From Streptomyces marinisediminis (lineage in GTDB: Bacteria; Actinomycetota; Actinomycetes; Streptomycetales; Streptomycetaceae), in the NCBI RefSeq assembly GCF_026262575.1, contig NZ_JAPKFL010000004.1, forward strand, positions 62,001 through 126,000: 64,000 nt of DNA, written 5' to 3'. Positions 16,860 through 27,621 of this stretch are shown in pieces; the first letter of the stretch is position 1; the number at the start of each line of letters is the position of its first letter. The notes under the pieces were generated by a model. The model ran no database searches, was not told the DNA's origin, and worked only from the letters and a program-made list of their open reading frames with translations. Made by a program: the position numbers and the translations under genes.

Positions 16860-17792
16860 TTACTCGTTGGCGGCGCGGGGGCGGGCGTCGTCGGCGTACT
16901 GGTCGTAGAGGGGGGTGCGGGTGGGGCGGCGGTCGTCGCCGGGGGGCTCGGCGCGGGCGGAGCTCCAGGCGTCCGGGGCGCCGAGGTCGACGCCGGCGGC
17001 GCTGCGCGGGGCGACCGGGGCGTTGACGTAGGTGGGCAGCGGGACGGGGACCGGGTCCCAGCCGTCGGCGTCCTGCGTGCCGCGCGGGGTGCGCTGCTGG
17101 TCGACCCACTCGGCGTGGTCGGTCTGCTCCACCAGGGCCCGGCGGTCGGCGGTGGCGGCGAGGGCCGGGGCCGGGGCGGGGTCGGCGGCCGGGGCGGCGG
17201 GCGCGGGGGCGGCGGCGCGGCGGCGCTCGTGGAGGTGGCGGGCGGCGGCCTCGGCGCGGCGCTGGTCGATGCGCACGGCGTGGCGGCGGCGCTCCTGGGC
17301 CCGGAGGTAGACGACGTAGGCGGTGAGCAGGGCGGCGGGCAGGCCGGGTGCCCACAGCAGGTGGAGTCCGCCGACGGCGGCGGTGACGGCGCCGCCGGTG
17401 AGGGCGAGGAAGAGCACCATCGTGGTGCGGCGGCGGCGGGCGAGGACCTTGGCGCGGGCGGTGCGCTCCTCCGGGGCGACGGGGCCCGCGGCCGCGGGGG
17501 CGGGGGCGGGGGCCGCCGGGGTGAGGATCGCGGGGTCGGCGCGGAGCGCGTCGGCGTCGTAGGCGCCCTCCGGCACCTCGGGGGCCGGGGCGTCGTCCAC
17601 CCGGTCGCCGCGCTCCGGGGCCGGGCGCCGGTCGCCACCGGCGCGGCCGGTCAGCATCCGGATGGCGGCGGTGGTGAACCGTTCCGTCGGACGCGCGTCG
17701 TTCAGCTCGTCCTGGCGGCGAAGCCACATCGGCACCAGGTAGGCGGCCCAGGCCCCGACGATGACTGCGTAGATGAGGCCGCTGCTGCTCAC
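16860..17792 (-). CDS. sepX: divisome protein SepX/GlpR
   Basis: 310 residues. An N-terminal membrane helix (SSSGLIYAVIVGAWAAYLVPMWLRR) starts the protein. A basic, disordered stretch with TERFTTAAIRML follows, then a second hydrophobic pair near 128-165 (TMVLFLALTGGAVTAAVGGLHLLW...) and a long Ala/Pro/Arg-rich tail. This pattern is that of actinobacterial SepX (formerly GlpR), a membrane partner of Glp in cell division and FtsZ-ring stability. glp lies four genes upstream in the same orientation, matching the known neighbourhood. GTG start with TACGGT 7 nt upstream, so probably leaderless. Confidence 0.85.
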   Translation of the reverse strand: MSSSGLIYAVIVGAWAAYLVPMWLRRQDELNDARPTERFTTAAIRMLTGRAGGDRRPAPERGDRVDDAPAPEVPEGAYDADALRADPAILTPAAPAPAPAAAGPVAPEERTARAKVLARRRRTTMVLFLALTGGAVTAAVGGLHLLWAPGLPAALLTAYVVYLRAQERRRHAVRIDQRRAEAAARHLHERRRAAAPAPAAPAADPAPAPALAATADRRALVEQTDHAEWVDQQRTPRGTQDADGWDPVPVPLPTYVNAPVAPRSAAGVDLGAPDAWSSARAEPPGDDRRPTRTPLYDQYADDARPRAANE

Positions 17793-17799
17793 GCCTCAC

Positions 17800-17805
17800 A
17801 CCGTA
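17800..17805 (-). promoter_or_regulatory. -10 box of sepX
   Basis: On minus TACGGT ends 7 nt before the GTG, consistent with leaderless transcription separate from the upstream galU-glp operon. Confidence 0.5.
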
Positions 17806-17908
17806 GAGGGGTTTGAGGAAACGCATCAGCCAATTGACGCGGTGTGTCGCACGATCTGCCAGACATCTCGAAACTTTTTCGGGGTGGGAACGGAAGAGAC
17901 ACGGCTGT

Positions 17909-17934
17909 GAAATTCGAACACATTAACGAATTTC
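17909..17934. promoter_or_regulatory. AT-rich inverted repeat upstream of sepX
   Basis: GAAATTCG-N10-CGAATTTC, perfect 8-bp arms, in a locally AT-rich stretch between the GNAT stop and the sepX promoter. It could be an operator for sepX or the operon terminator. Confidence 0.45.
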
Positions 17935-17964
17935 CACGGAACAGAACGGATCGGCGCCAGCCCG

Positions 17965-18573
17965 TTATTGCGGCGGCGGCCCGGGAACGGTGCGCTCGTG
18001 CCAGCGGGCCAGCAGGCCCTCGGGCACCTCCTCGACCGTCAGCGCGTAGACCAGGTGGTCACGCCAGGCGCCGTCGATGTGGAGGTAGCGGGGACGCATT
18101 CCCTCCTCGCGGAATCCCAGCTTTTCCACCACCCGGCGGCTGGGCACGTTCTCGGGGCGGATGCACACCTCGATGCGGTGCAGTCCGACGCGGTGGAAGC
18201 AGTGGTCCACGGCGAGCGCGACCGCCGTCGGGGTGATGCCGCGTCCGGCCACCGACTGGTCGATCCAGTACCCGATGTGTGCCGAGCACATCGAGCCCCA
18301 GGTGATTCCGGCGACGGTGAGCTGCCCGGCGAGCCGCCCCCGCCACAGCATGACGAACGGCAGCATCCGCCCGGCCTGCGCCTCGATGCGCAGGTGGCGC
18401 ACCATCTGCCGGTACGTCGGCCGCTGCGGCGGCGCGTGGCCGGGCGGGACGGGCGGGACGGTGGCCTCCCAGGGGCGCAGCCAGCCGCGGTTGCGCTGGT
18501 TGACCTCGCGCCAGGCGCGGTGGTCGCGCAGCTTTATGGGGCGGAGGGCGACGTCGCCGTCCACCAGCTCCAC
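17965..18573 (-). CDS. RimJ-like GNAT N-acetyltransferase
   Basis: 202 residues of the RimJ/RimL-like GNAT class: LRPIKLRDHRAWREVN at the start, GYWIDQSVAGRGITPTAVALAVDHCF (acetyl-CoA loop G-R-G-I/x-T), HRIEVCIRPENVPSRRVVEKLGFREEG at the end. The class acetylates protein N-termini or small amines. The GTG at 18573 is the first start in frame and has no clear ribosome site, 14 bases after moaB, so translation may be coupled; a CTG six codons upstream is an alternative. Confidence 0.85.
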   Translation of the reverse strand: MELVDGDVALRPIKLRDHRAWREVNQRNRGWLRPWEATVPPVPPGHAPPQRPTYRQMVRHLRIEAQAGRMLPFVMLWRGRLAGQLTVAGITWGSMCSAHIGYWIDQSVAGRGITPTAVALAVDHCFHRVGLHRIEVCIRPENVPSRRVVEKLGFREEGMRPRYLHIDGAWRDHLVYALTVEEVPEGLLARWHERTVPGPPPQ

Positions 18574-18587
18574 CGGCCATACGGCGT

Positions 18588-19082
18588 TCAGTGGGAGTCC
18601 CCTCTGGGATGGTCGCCGCCGCGCACCTGGTCGACGGCGTGCGGCAGCACTCCGGCGAGGACGGCCAGGCCGTCCCGCACCCCGCCCCGGGAGCCGGGGA
18701 GGTTCACGATCAGCGTACGGCCGGCCACGCCCGCCAGGCCACGCGAGAGCGCGGCGGTGGCCACCTTCGGGCGCCCGTGGGCGCGGATGGCCTCGGGGAT
18801 GCCGGGGATCTCGTAGTCCAGGACGCGGCGGGTCATCTCGGGCGTGCGGTCCGTCGGCGTCAGGCCGGTGCCGCCGGTGGTCAGGACCACGTCGTAGCCG
18901 GAGGCCACGGCGGCGCGCAGCACCTCCTCGACCGCCTCGCCGTCGGGGACGACGCTCGGACCGTCGGCCGCGAAGCCCATCCCGCGCAGCCCCTCGACGA
19001 GCAGCGGCCCGCCGGTGTCGGCGTAGACGCCGGCCGAGGCGCGGTTGGAGACGGTGACCGCCAGGGCGCGGACGGGGCTCAT
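18588..19082 (-). CDS. moaB: molybdopterin adenylyltransferase-type MoaB/MogA protein
   Basis: 164 residues, the MoaB/Mog fold: [45 protein letters not shown] (MPT-binding GGTG) and [12 protein letters not shown]. It activates molybdopterin by adenylation before metal insertion. Its ATG overlaps the moaC stop (ATGA). In the operon galU-glp-moaC-moaB it acts between MoaC and Glp. Confidence 0.92.
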   Translation of the reverse strand: MSPVRALAVTVSNRASAGVYADTGGPLLVEGLRGMGFAADGPSVVPDGEAVEEVLRAAVASGYDVVLTTGGTGLTPTDRTPEMTRRVLDYEIPGIPEAIRAHGRPKVATAALSRGLAGVAGRTLIVNLPGSRGGVRDGLAVLAGVLPHAVDQVRGGDHPRGDSH

Positions 19083-19564
19083 GCGCGCCTCCACTCCCCC
19101 GACGCGCCGCCGGTCTTCTCCTCCACGCGGACGTCGCTGATGACCGCGCCCTTGTCCACGGCCTTCACCATGTCCACCACCGTCAGCGCGGCGACGGAGA
19201 CGGCGGTGAGCGCCTCCATCTCCACACCGGTGCGGTCGGTGGTCCGCACCGTGGCCGCGATCTCCACGGCGTCCTCGGCCACGGTCAGCTCGACCTGGAC
19301 GCCGGAGACGGCCAGCGGGTGGCACAGCGGGATCAGCTCCGGCGTCTTCTTCGCGCCCATGATCCCGGCGATGCGGGCGGTGGCGAGCGCGTCGCCCTTG
19401 GGCAGTCCGCCGTCGGCCCCGCGCAGCAGCTCGACGACGCGGGGGGCGACCAGCACCCGTCCGGTGGCGCGCGCGGTGCGCGCGGTGACGTCCTTCCGCG
19501 AGACGTCGACCATGCGGGCGGCCCCGGACTCGTCCAGGTGCGTGAGGTGTTGCTGGCTGTTCAT
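19079..19564 (-). CDS. moaC: cyclic pyranopterin monophosphate synthase MoaC
   Basis: 161 residues. Conserved blocks: [54 protein letters not shown] and [12 protein letters not shown], covering the active-site His/Lys/Asp residues. With MoaA it converts GTP to the first Moco intermediate; no moaA lies in this window. 39 bases separate it from glp. Confidence 0.95.
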   Translation of the reverse strand: MNSQQHLTHLDESGAARMVDVSRKDVTARTARATGRVLVAPRVVELLRGADGGLPKGDALATARIAGIMGAKKTPELIPLCHPLAVSGVQVELTVAEDAVEIAATVRTTDRTGVEMEALTAVSVAALTVVDMVKAVDKGAVISDVRVEEKTGGASGEWRRA

Positions 19565-19603
19565 GGGGGAACACCGTACCGGCCCGGGGCGACGGCGGCG
19601 CCG

Positions 19604-20941
19604 TCAGCCGAGCGGCACGACCTCCACCTCGTCGCCGTCGGCGGCCTCGGTGACGGCCTCGGGGACGACGATCAGCGCGTCCGCCCGCGCGAGCGCGGCG
19701 ATCAGGTGCGAGCCTGCGCCGCCCACGGGGCGCACGGTGCCCGGTTCGGCCGCGTCCGCCGGCGGGGTGTACCGGCCGCGCAGGAACTGGCGCTTGCCGT
19801 CGGGCGAGGACAGCCGCGCGTCGGCGCCGGAGAGCGCCAGCCGCGCGCGCACCCGGGGCCGGTGCACCTGCGCGCAGCCCAGCAGGGTGCGGATGACCGG
19901 GCGGACGAACAGCTCGAAGGAGACGTAGGCGCTGACCGGGTTGCCCGGCAGGGCGAGCAGCGGCACCCGTTCGGCGCCGACGAGCCCGAACCCCTGCGGC
20001 TTGCCCGGCTGCATGGCCAGGCGCCGGAACTCCACGCCGCTGCCCCAGGCGACCAGGGTGTCGCCGGGCGCCGAACCGATGCCGCTCAGCGCCTCCTTGA
20101 CGACGTCGTAGGCGCCGACGCTGACGCCTCCGCTGGTGACGATCACGTCGGCGCGGGAGAGCTGGTCCTCGACGGCACCGCGCAGGGAGTCCGCGTCGTC
20201 GGCGACCGCTCCGACGCGGTAGGGCAGGCCCCCCGCGTCCCGGGCGGCGGCGGTGAGCACGTAGCTGTTGGAGTCGTGGATGCGGCCGGGGGTGAGCTCC
20301 TCGCCGGGCGGGACGAGTTCGCTGCCGGTGGACATCACCACGACCCTCGGCCGGGGCCGCACGGGCACCGAGCCGCGGCCGATCGCGGCGAGCAGCCCGA
20401 GCTGCGGCGGGCCGAGCACGGTGCCGGCGGTCAGCGCCAGCGTGCCGGGGCCCACGTCGCTGCCCCGCTCCCGCACGTGCTGCCCCGCGCTCACCGGCCG
20501 GTGCACGCGGACCTCGCCGCCCGCGCCCGAGGGGTCGGCGGAGTGCGCGGTCATCGCCTCGGCCGGTCCCGCGCCGGTGCCGCCGTCGGTCCACTCCACG
20601 GGGACGACGGCCTCGGCGCCGGGCGGCAGCGGGGCGCCGGTCATGATCCGGGCGGCCTGACCGGGCGCCACGGCGGGCGAGTGCCCGCTGCCCGCCGCGA
20701 CGTCACCGACGACGGTGAGCACCGCCGGATACTCCTCGCTGGCCCCGTCGACGTCCGCCACGCGCACGGCGTAGCCGTCCATGGAGCTGTTGTCGAACGG
20801 CGGCAGCGCGGCGGGGACGAGCACGTCCTCGACGAGCACGCAGCCCTGGGCCTCCAGCAGCGGCAGCTCGATGGGCTCCAGCGGACGCACCGAGCCGAGC
20901 ACGTCGGCCAGGTGGTCGTCGACGGACCAGACGTCGTTCAC
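19604..20941 (-). CDS. glp: gephyrin-like molybdotransferase Glp (MoeA family)
   Basis: 445 residues, MoeA/gephyrin E-domain organisation: N-terminal LPPFDNSSMDGYAVR, the MPT-binding TSGGVSVGAYDVVKEAL, LALPGNPVSAYVSFELF, and a C-terminal beta domain ending EVEVVPLG. MoeA enzymes insert molybdate into adenylated molybdopterin; in Corynebacterium and Streptomyces Glp also binds FtsZ and works with SepX/GlpR. The GTG start overlaps the galU stop (GTGA) and has GGGAG about 10 nt upstream. Confidence 0.92.
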   Translation of the reverse strand: MNDVWSVDDHLADVLGSVRPLEPIELPLLEAQGCVLVEDVLVPAALPPFDNSSMDGYAVRVADVDGASEEYPAVLTVVGDVAAGSGHSPAVAPGQAARIMTGAPLPPGAEAVVPVEWTDGGTGAGPAEAMTAHSADPSGAGGEVRVHRPVSAGQHVRERGSDVGPGTLALTAGTVLGPPQLGLLAAIGRGSVPVRPRPRVVVMSTGSELVPPGEELTPGRIHDSNSYVLTAAARDAGGLPYRVGAVADDADSLRGAVEDQLSRADVIVTSGGVSVGAYDVVKEALSGIGSAPGDTLVAWGSGVEFRRLAMQPGKPQGFGLVGAERVPLLALPGNPVSAYVSFELFVRPVIRTLLGCAQVHRPRVRARLALSGADARLSSPDGKRQFLRGRYTPPADAAEPGTVRPVGGAGSHLIAALARADALIVVPEAVTEAADGDEVEVVPLG

Positions 20942-21948
20942 CGGCGTGCGGCTCCCTGGGTGACGGCCTCGCGGGCGCCGGCGGCCGTCGGCCGGGCGGT
21001 GGCCTCGGCGCCCTCCGGGATCGAGGCCCGGCCGTCGGCGGCGCCGGGCATCTCCTCGGTGACGAAGTGCCGCAGCCACTGGCGGAAGTCCGGCCCCAGG
21101 TCCTCGCGTTCGCAGGCCAGGCGGACGATGGCGCGCAGGTAGTCGGCGCGGTCGCCGGTGTCGTAGCGGCGGCCGCCGAAGACGACGCCGTGCACCGGGC
21201 CGCCGAGCTCGGGGTCGGCGGCCATCGTCTGCAGGGCGTCGGTGAGCTGGAGTTCGCCACCGCGCCCGGGCTCGGTGCGGCGCAGCACGTCGAAGACCGC
21301 CGGGTCGAGCACGTAGCGGCCGATGATGGCCAGGTTGCTGGGCGCCCGCGCGGCGTCCGGCTTCTCCACCAGGTCGCTGACGGTGACCACGTCGTCGTCG
21401 TCGGTGGACCGGGCGGCGGCGCAGCCGTAGAGGTGGATGCTGGCCGGGTCGACCTCCATCAGCGCGACGACGCTGCCGCCGTGCCGCTCCTGCACCTCGA
21501 TCATCCGGGTGAGCAGCGGGTCGCGCGGGTCGATGAGGTCGTCGCCCAGGAGGACGGCGAAGGGCTGGTCGCCCACGTGCGGCGCGGCGCACAGGACGGC
21601 GTGGCCAAGACCCTTGGGGTCGCCCTGGCGGACGTAGTGGATCGTGGCCAGGGCGCTGGACTCCTGCACGCGCTCCAGGCGCCCCTCGTCCCCCTTGGCC
21701 CGCAGGACCTGCTCCAGCTCGTAGTTGCGGTCGAAGTGGTCCTCCAGCGGACGCTTGTTGCGGCCGGTGACCATGAGCACGTCCGCCAGGCCGGCGGCGA
21801 CGGCTTCCTCGACGACGTACTGGATCGCGGGCTTGTCCACGACCGGGAGCATCTCCTTGGGCGTGGCCTTGGTGGCGGGCAGGAAGCGTGTACCGAGGCC
21901 GGCGGCCGGAACGACGGCCTTGCTGATCCGGGTACGTGTCGAAGTCAT
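20938..21948 (-). CDS. galU: UTP-glucose-1-phosphate uridylyltransferase
   Basis: 336 residues. Nucleotidyltransferase signature VVPAAGLGTRFLPATKATPKE (first positions), VVDKPAIQYVVEEA, QGDPKGLGHAVLCA, LLGDDL and the C-terminal GGRRYDTGDRADYLRA. It makes UDP-glucose for envelope polysaccharides and trehalose. It heads the galU-glp-moaC-moaB operon, is likely leaderless (TAGGGT 7 nt before ATG) and is divergent from the folate gene. The ~35-residue Ala-rich C-terminal tail exceeds the usual ~300-residue length. Confidence 0.95.
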   Translation of the reverse strand: MTSTRTRISKAVVPAAGLGTRFLPATKATPKEMLPVVDKPAIQYVVEEAVAAGLADVLMVTGRNKRPLEDHFDRNYELEQVLRAKGDEGRLERVQESSALATIHYVRQGDPKGLGHAVLCAAPHVGDQPFAVLLGDDLIDPRDPLLTRMIEVQERHGGSVVALMEVDPASIHLYGCAAARSTDDDDVVTVSDLVEKPDAARAPSNLAIIGRYVLDPAVFDVLRRTEPGRGGELQLTDALQTMAADPELGGPVHGVVFGGRRYDTGDRADYLRAIVRLACEREDLGPDFRQWLRHFVTEEMPGAADGRASIPEGAEATARPTAAGAREAVTQGAARR

Positions 21949-21955
21949 GCCGGGA

Positions 21956-21961
21956 ACCCTA
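21956..21961 (-). promoter_or_regulatory. -10 box of galU operon (leaderless)
   Basis: On minus TAGGGT ends 7 nt before the galU ATG, and there is no Shine-Dalgarno. Confidence 0.6.
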
Positions 21962-22060
21962 TCTGCTGGTGTGCGCGTGCGGGCGGAACGTGCGCGGAGG
22001 GTGGCACGATGCCGCCGGACGGATGATGCGACAGAAGTGCTGACGGAAGGTGTACGACAC

Positions 22061-22666
22061 GTGAACCGGACGGACACCGGGGCGGCCGGGGCCGAGAAGC
22101 GCGCGCTCCGCCGGGAACTGCTGGAACGGCGGGCCGGGCTCCCGCGCGAGACGGTGGACGCGGCGGCCCGGGCGCTGGCCGCGCAGGCGCTGCGCCTGCC
22201 GGAGCTGGCCGACGCCGGCACGGTCGCCGCGTACGTGTCCATCGGCTCCGAGCCGGGGACGCGGGAGCTGCTGGAGGCGCTGCGGACGGGCGGGGTGCGG
22301 GTGCTGCTCCCGGTGCTGCTGCCCGACAACGACCTCGACTGGGCCGAGTACACCGGGCCCGGCGCGCTGCGGGCCGCCGGGCGCGGGCTGTGGGAGCCCG
22401 CGGGGCCCCGGCTGGGCCCCCACGCCGTGGTCTCGGCGGACGCCGTGCTGCTGCCGGGGCTCGCGGTGGACGCGGGCGGGCTGCGGCTGGGCCGGGGCGG
22501 CGGTTCGTACGACCGCGTGCTGGCCCGGCTCGCGGCGGCCGGCGCGGCGCCCGCGCTGGTGGTGCTGGTGTACGCGCACGAGCTGCTGGAGTGCGTCCCG
22601 GCCGAGCCGCACGACCGTCCGGTGACCGCCGCGATCACCCCGGCGGGCGTGCACCGCTTCGGGTAG
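22061..22666 (+). CDS. 5-formyltetrahydrofolate cyclo-ligase
   Basis: 201 residues. EKRALRRELLERRAGLP opens the fold, AAYVSIGSEPGTRELL follows, and the ATP/folate site LLPGLAVDAGGLRLGRGGGSYDR is intact (GRGGGYYDR-type motif). The enzyme returns 5-formyl-THF to the active folate pool using ATP. GTG start at 22061 with GGAAGG upstream. Monocistronic, divergent from galU. Confidence 0.93.
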   Translation: MNRTDTGAAGAEKRALRRELLERRAGLPRETVDAAARALAAQALRLPELADAGTVAAYVSIGSEPGTRELLEALRTGGVRVLLPVLLPDNDLDWAEYTGPGALRAAGRGLWEPAGPRLGPHAVVSADAVLLPGLAVDAGGLRLGRGGGSYDRVLARLAAAGAAPALVVLVYAHELLECVPAEPHDRPVTAAITPAGVHRFG

Positions 22667-22719
22667 GCCCCGCGGGCGGGGCGCGGCGGTTCCGGACGCC
22701 GGGTGCGCCACCGGGGTGG

Positions 22720-22758
22720 GCCGCGCCCCGGCCCGGTGGGGCGGGGCCGGGGCGCGGC
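22720..22758. terminator. bidirectional terminator hairpin
   Basis: A 15-bp perfect inverted repeat (GCCGCGCCCCGGCCC / GGGCCGGGGCGCGGC) with a 9-nt loop, between convergent genes. Confidence 0.75.
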
Positions 22759-22809
22759 GCGCCGTCCCGGTGGGAGTGGGAGCGTCCCGGTGGGGCGGGT
22801 GCCGCGCGC

Positions 22810-25524
22810 CTACGGCGTCAGGGCCATCGTGTCCTGCGCGGCGTCCTCGACCGCCTCCCGGCTGTGCGCCCACGGCAGCAGTTCGCCCCGGGCCCACAGC
22901 TCCGTCTGGTCGACGTAGTTCGGGTGGTAGGCGTGCCCGGAGGCGCCGGTGAGGTTGATCCAGCGGGACTTGTCGAAGTCGGCGAGGCTGACCACCATCC
23001 GCATCGAGGGCACCCAGGTGACGCTGTAGCCGCCGGCCGCGTTCCAGCCGTTGGCGTTGACGGCGTCCTTCCCGCCCGCCAGCTCGTAGGGACCGCGGTT
23101 GAGCAGCCGCTGCACCAGGTCCGGGCCCTCCGTGCCGAGCGTCTGGTTCCGCAGCAGCAGGCTGTGCAGGCGGCCCCAGCTCCAGGTGTCGATGTTCTTG
23201 CCGAGCTTGGTGGTCAGCTCCCAGCGGGCGTCCTTCATCGCGCGGGCGAGCACCTCGTCGCGGCCCTCGGCGGCCGGGGACTCCAGGCCGTCGGCCGGGG
23301 CGCTCCACCACGCGTTGTCCGGGTCGTCCAGCAGGCGCCGGACCACCTCGAACCAGCGGTCGCCGCCGTCGGGCTGGGCGGTGGCCGGGCTGCGCTCGCC
23401 GCACTCGCGCACGGTGCGGGCGGTGCCGTCCAGGTCCTCCAGCGGCCCGGAGTCGTCGGCCGGGCGCACGCTCAGGCACTCGCCCTCCACGCGCAGTTCC
23501 TTGGGCAGCTTGCTGCCGAAGGCGAGCACGAGCAGGTTGCGCCAGACGCCGTTGAAGTAGGCCGCGGGCGCGGAGTCGGCGCCCTGCGTGTAGTCCCACC
23601 CCTCCAGCAACTGCTGCGCCTCGCGGACGTAGGGGTCCTGGATGTCGATCTTCAGCAGGTGGGGGACGAGCAGCTTGGCGATCTCGCTGCTGTCGTCCAG
23701 TTGCATCTTCTCCATGTCGTCCATGGAGATCTTCCCGCCGTCCTTGATCTTCGACTGGATGAGGTCGTCGATGCGCTGGCTGCGGGTGCCGTAGCTCCAG
23801 TCCTCGGTGAGCAGGTGCGGGTACTCGTCGCCCTCGATCACGGCCTGGTTGGCGGTGACGATGTAGCCGCGCTCGGGGTTGTACTCGTACGGCAGGGCGC
23901 TGTGCTCGACGTAGCCGTCCCAGGCGTAGTCCGCGTCCCAGCCGGGCGCCGGGTAGCGGCCGTCACCCTTGCCGCGCACGGGGATCAGGCCGGGCGCCTG
24001 GTAGCCGATGTTCCCCTCGGTGTCGGCGTAGATCAGGTTCTGCGAGGGGGCGGCGAAGTCGGCGGCGGCGGCGCGGAAGCTCTCGAAGTCCCCGGCGCGG
24101 TTGAGCGCGAAGACGGAGTCCATGGTCTTGGACGGGGTGAGCGCGGTCCAGCGCAGCGAGACGGCGTAGCCGTCGCCCCGGTCGGGTGCCGGGCCGGCGA
24201 CGGGGGCGCTGCCGCCGACGTCGCCGAGCTGGGGGTCGCGGTCGGAGACGATCGGCCCGTTGCGGGTGCTGCGCACGGTGATCTCGCGGTCCTCGCCGCC
24301 CGCGACCTCGATCACCTCGGTGCGCGTCTCGTACGGCACCATCTCGCCGTCGTGGAGGGCGGCGCCGTCCTCGATCTTCTCCAGGTAGAGGTCGGTGACG
24401 TCGGCGCCCAGGTTCGTCATGCCCCAGGCGATGTCCTGGTTGTGGCCGATGACGACGCCGGGCATCCCGGAGAAGGTGAACCCGGAGACGTCGTAGGGGC
24501 ACTCCTGGTTGACGGTGGTGCAGTGCAGGCCCATCTGCGCCCAGACCGAGGGCAGTTGCGGGGCCAGGTGCGGGTCGTTGGCCAGCATGGGCTCACCGCT
24601 GGTGGTGTAGGTGCCCGAGACGACCCAGGAGTTGGAGCCGATGCCGCTGCCGTTGGGGCCGAGCAGCGTGGGCAGCGCGTCCAGCGACTCGGCGAGCCCG
24701 CCGAGCTGGGTCCGCACCCCGCCGGGCAGGCCGCCCGGCACGGTGCCGTCCCCGGTGTCCGTCCCCGGCTCGGCGTCCGGCTCGAACTCGCCCGTGACCG
24801 GGTCGACGGCGCCCTCCCCGACGATCGGGCGGTTGCGGTCGTAGGGGTACTCCGGGTACAGGTCCTCGATCTGCTCCTCGTCCAGCCGGGAGCTCATCAG
24901 CGCGCGGTCGATCTCCTGCTTGAGATTGCCCCGCAGGTCCCAGGCCATGGCCTTGAGCCAGGCGACGGAGTCCACCGGCGTCCACGGCTCCGGCTCGTAG
25001 TCCTTGTTGACCAGGCCCAGCGCGGCGTACTCCACGGACAGCGCCGAGCCGCCGTGCCGCGCCAGGTAGGCGTTGACGCCCTCCGCGTAGGCCTGGAGGT
25101 TGCGCCGGGTCTCCTCCGAGAGCTCGGTCTCGTACTCCTCCTCGGCGACGTGGCGCCAGCCGAGCGTGCGCAGGAAGGCGTCGGTGCGCACCTGGCTCTC
25201 GCCGAACAGCTCCGACAGGCGCCCCGCGGTGGTGTGGCGGCGCACGTCCATCTCCCAGAACCGGTCCTGGGCGTGCACGAAGCCCTGCGCCATGAACAGG
25301 TCCTCGGCGTCGGCCGCGTAGATCTGCGGGATGCCCCGCTCGTCGCGCTTGACCTCCACGGTGCCGGACAGCCCGTCGATCTTGACTGAACCCGTCGTCT
25401 GCGGGAAGGAGTCCCGCACGGTGCCGACCGTCCAGAAGGCGCCGCCGACCAGGCCCCCGAGCACCAGCAGCACCAGAGTGATCACAACCACGCGGTTGCG
25501 CCGGGAGCGTTTCTTTGCGGGCAT
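22810..25524 (-). CDS. penicillin acylase family (Ntn) hydrolase
   Basis: 904 residues. A basic N-terminus (PAKKRSRRNR) precedes one membrane/signal helix (VVVITLVLLVLGGLVGGAFW, residues 11-30), so the enzyme is exported or membrane-anchored. The alpha-chain region contains RDERGIPQIYA and the spacer. The N-terminal nucleophile of the beta chain is Ser297 in GSNSWVVSG, with HNQDIAWGMTN further on. Maturation by self-cleavage at Gly296-Ser297 is expected. Family members deacylate penicillins or acyl-homoserine lactones; the substrate here is unknown. The ATG at 25524 follows GAAGGACAGCG. A Gly/Asp-rich insert (about 245-285) lies just before the nucleophile. Confidence 0.9.
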   Translation of the reverse strand: MPAKKRSRRNRVVVITLVLLVLGGLVGGAFWTVGTVRDSFPQTTGSVKIDGLSGTVEVKRDERGIPQIYAADAEDLFMAQGFVHAQDRFWEMDVRRHTTAGRLSELFGESQVRTDAFLRTLGWRHVAEEEYETELSEETRRNLQAYAEGVNAYLARHGGSALSVEYAALGLVNKDYEPEPWTPVDSVAWLKAMAWDLRGNLKQEIDRALMSSRLDEEQIEDLYPEYPYDRNRPIVGEGAVDPVTGEFEPDAEPGTDTGDGTVPGGLPGGVRTQLGGLAESLDALPTLLGPNGSGIGSNSWVVSGTYTTSGEPMLANDPHLAPQLPSVWAQMGLHCTTVNQECPYDVSGFTFSGMPGVVIGHNQDIAWGMTNLGADVTDLYLEKIEDGAALHDGEMVPYETRTEVIEVAGGEDREITVRSTRNGPIVSDRDPQLGDVGGSAPVAGPAPDRGDGYAVSLRWTALTPSKTMDSVFALNRAGDFESFRAAAADFAAPSQNLIYADTEGNIGYQAPGLIPVRGKGDGRYPAPGWDADYAWDGYVEHSALPYEYNPERGYIVTANQAVIEGDEYPHLLTEDWSYGTRSQRIDDLIQSKIKDGGKISMDDMEKMQLDDSSEIAKLLVPHLLKIDIQDPYVREAQQLLEGWDYTQGADSAPAAYFNGVWRNLLVLAFGSKLPKELRVEGECLSVRPADDSGPLEDLDGTARTVRECGERSPATAQPDGGDRWFEVVRRLLDDPDNAWWSAPADGLESPAAEGRDEVLARAMKDARWELTTKLGKNIDTWSWGRLHSLLLRNQTLGTEGPDLVQRLLNRGPYELAGGKDAVNANGWNAAGGYSVTWVPSMRMVVSLADFDKSRWINLTGASGHAYHPNYVDQTELWARGELLPWAHSREAVEDAAQDTMALTP

Positions 25525-26031
25525 CGCTGTCCTTCGCGGGGTGGGACGTACGGCCGGGGATGGCGGGGAACCGCGCTGGGGCAACTCTAGGCGGCGGCCT
25601 CGGCGGCCCATACGGGGAGTCACGACTGAGCCGGAGCCCGCGGTTCCACGGCGCGCGGGATCGTGGCGCGGGGCGGCCGCGGGGAGACGGCGACGCGGGG
25701 ACGAGGGCCCGGACCCGGGGACGGCGGCGGTGGCGGTGGCGCGGAGGCGGGGGCCGGGGCCGTGGCGCGGGGCCGGGGCCGTGACGCGCGGGCCGGGGTG
25801 GTGGCGCGGGGTCTTCAGCGCCGGAGCCGGGCGTGGGCGGGCGCGCGGGGCCGGTGGCGCGCCGGGGCCCCCGCGCGGGCGACCGGGGATGCGAGCCGTT
25901 CCCGGGGAGCGGAGGTTACGAGTGCGCCGGACCGCTCCCGGGGCTGGTTGTTAGACTAGGCAACGATTATTTACGGATTCTTAGCGCCCGGGTGGGCTTG
26001 CGCGACCGCGTGCCCGGTGGAAGCCGACCGC
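25525..26031. other. G-rich intergenic region with antiporter promoter
   Basis: No gene supported. From about 25660 to 25920 the plus strand is strongly G-rich with many runs of 3-5 G and repeated GGGGCCGGGGCCGTG-type units. At the right end, TAGACT (25952-25957) is a plausible -10 within GTTG-N10-CAAC (25947-25964), a weak dyad over the promoter of the antiporter gene. Confidence 0.4.

Positions 26032-27621
<1,590 letters not shown>

Noticed and set aside
22390..25389. 999-codon plus frame opposite the penicillin acylase gene
   Set aside because: Val/Asp/Gly-rich shadow; the minus strand carries the signal helix and Ser nucleophile motif.
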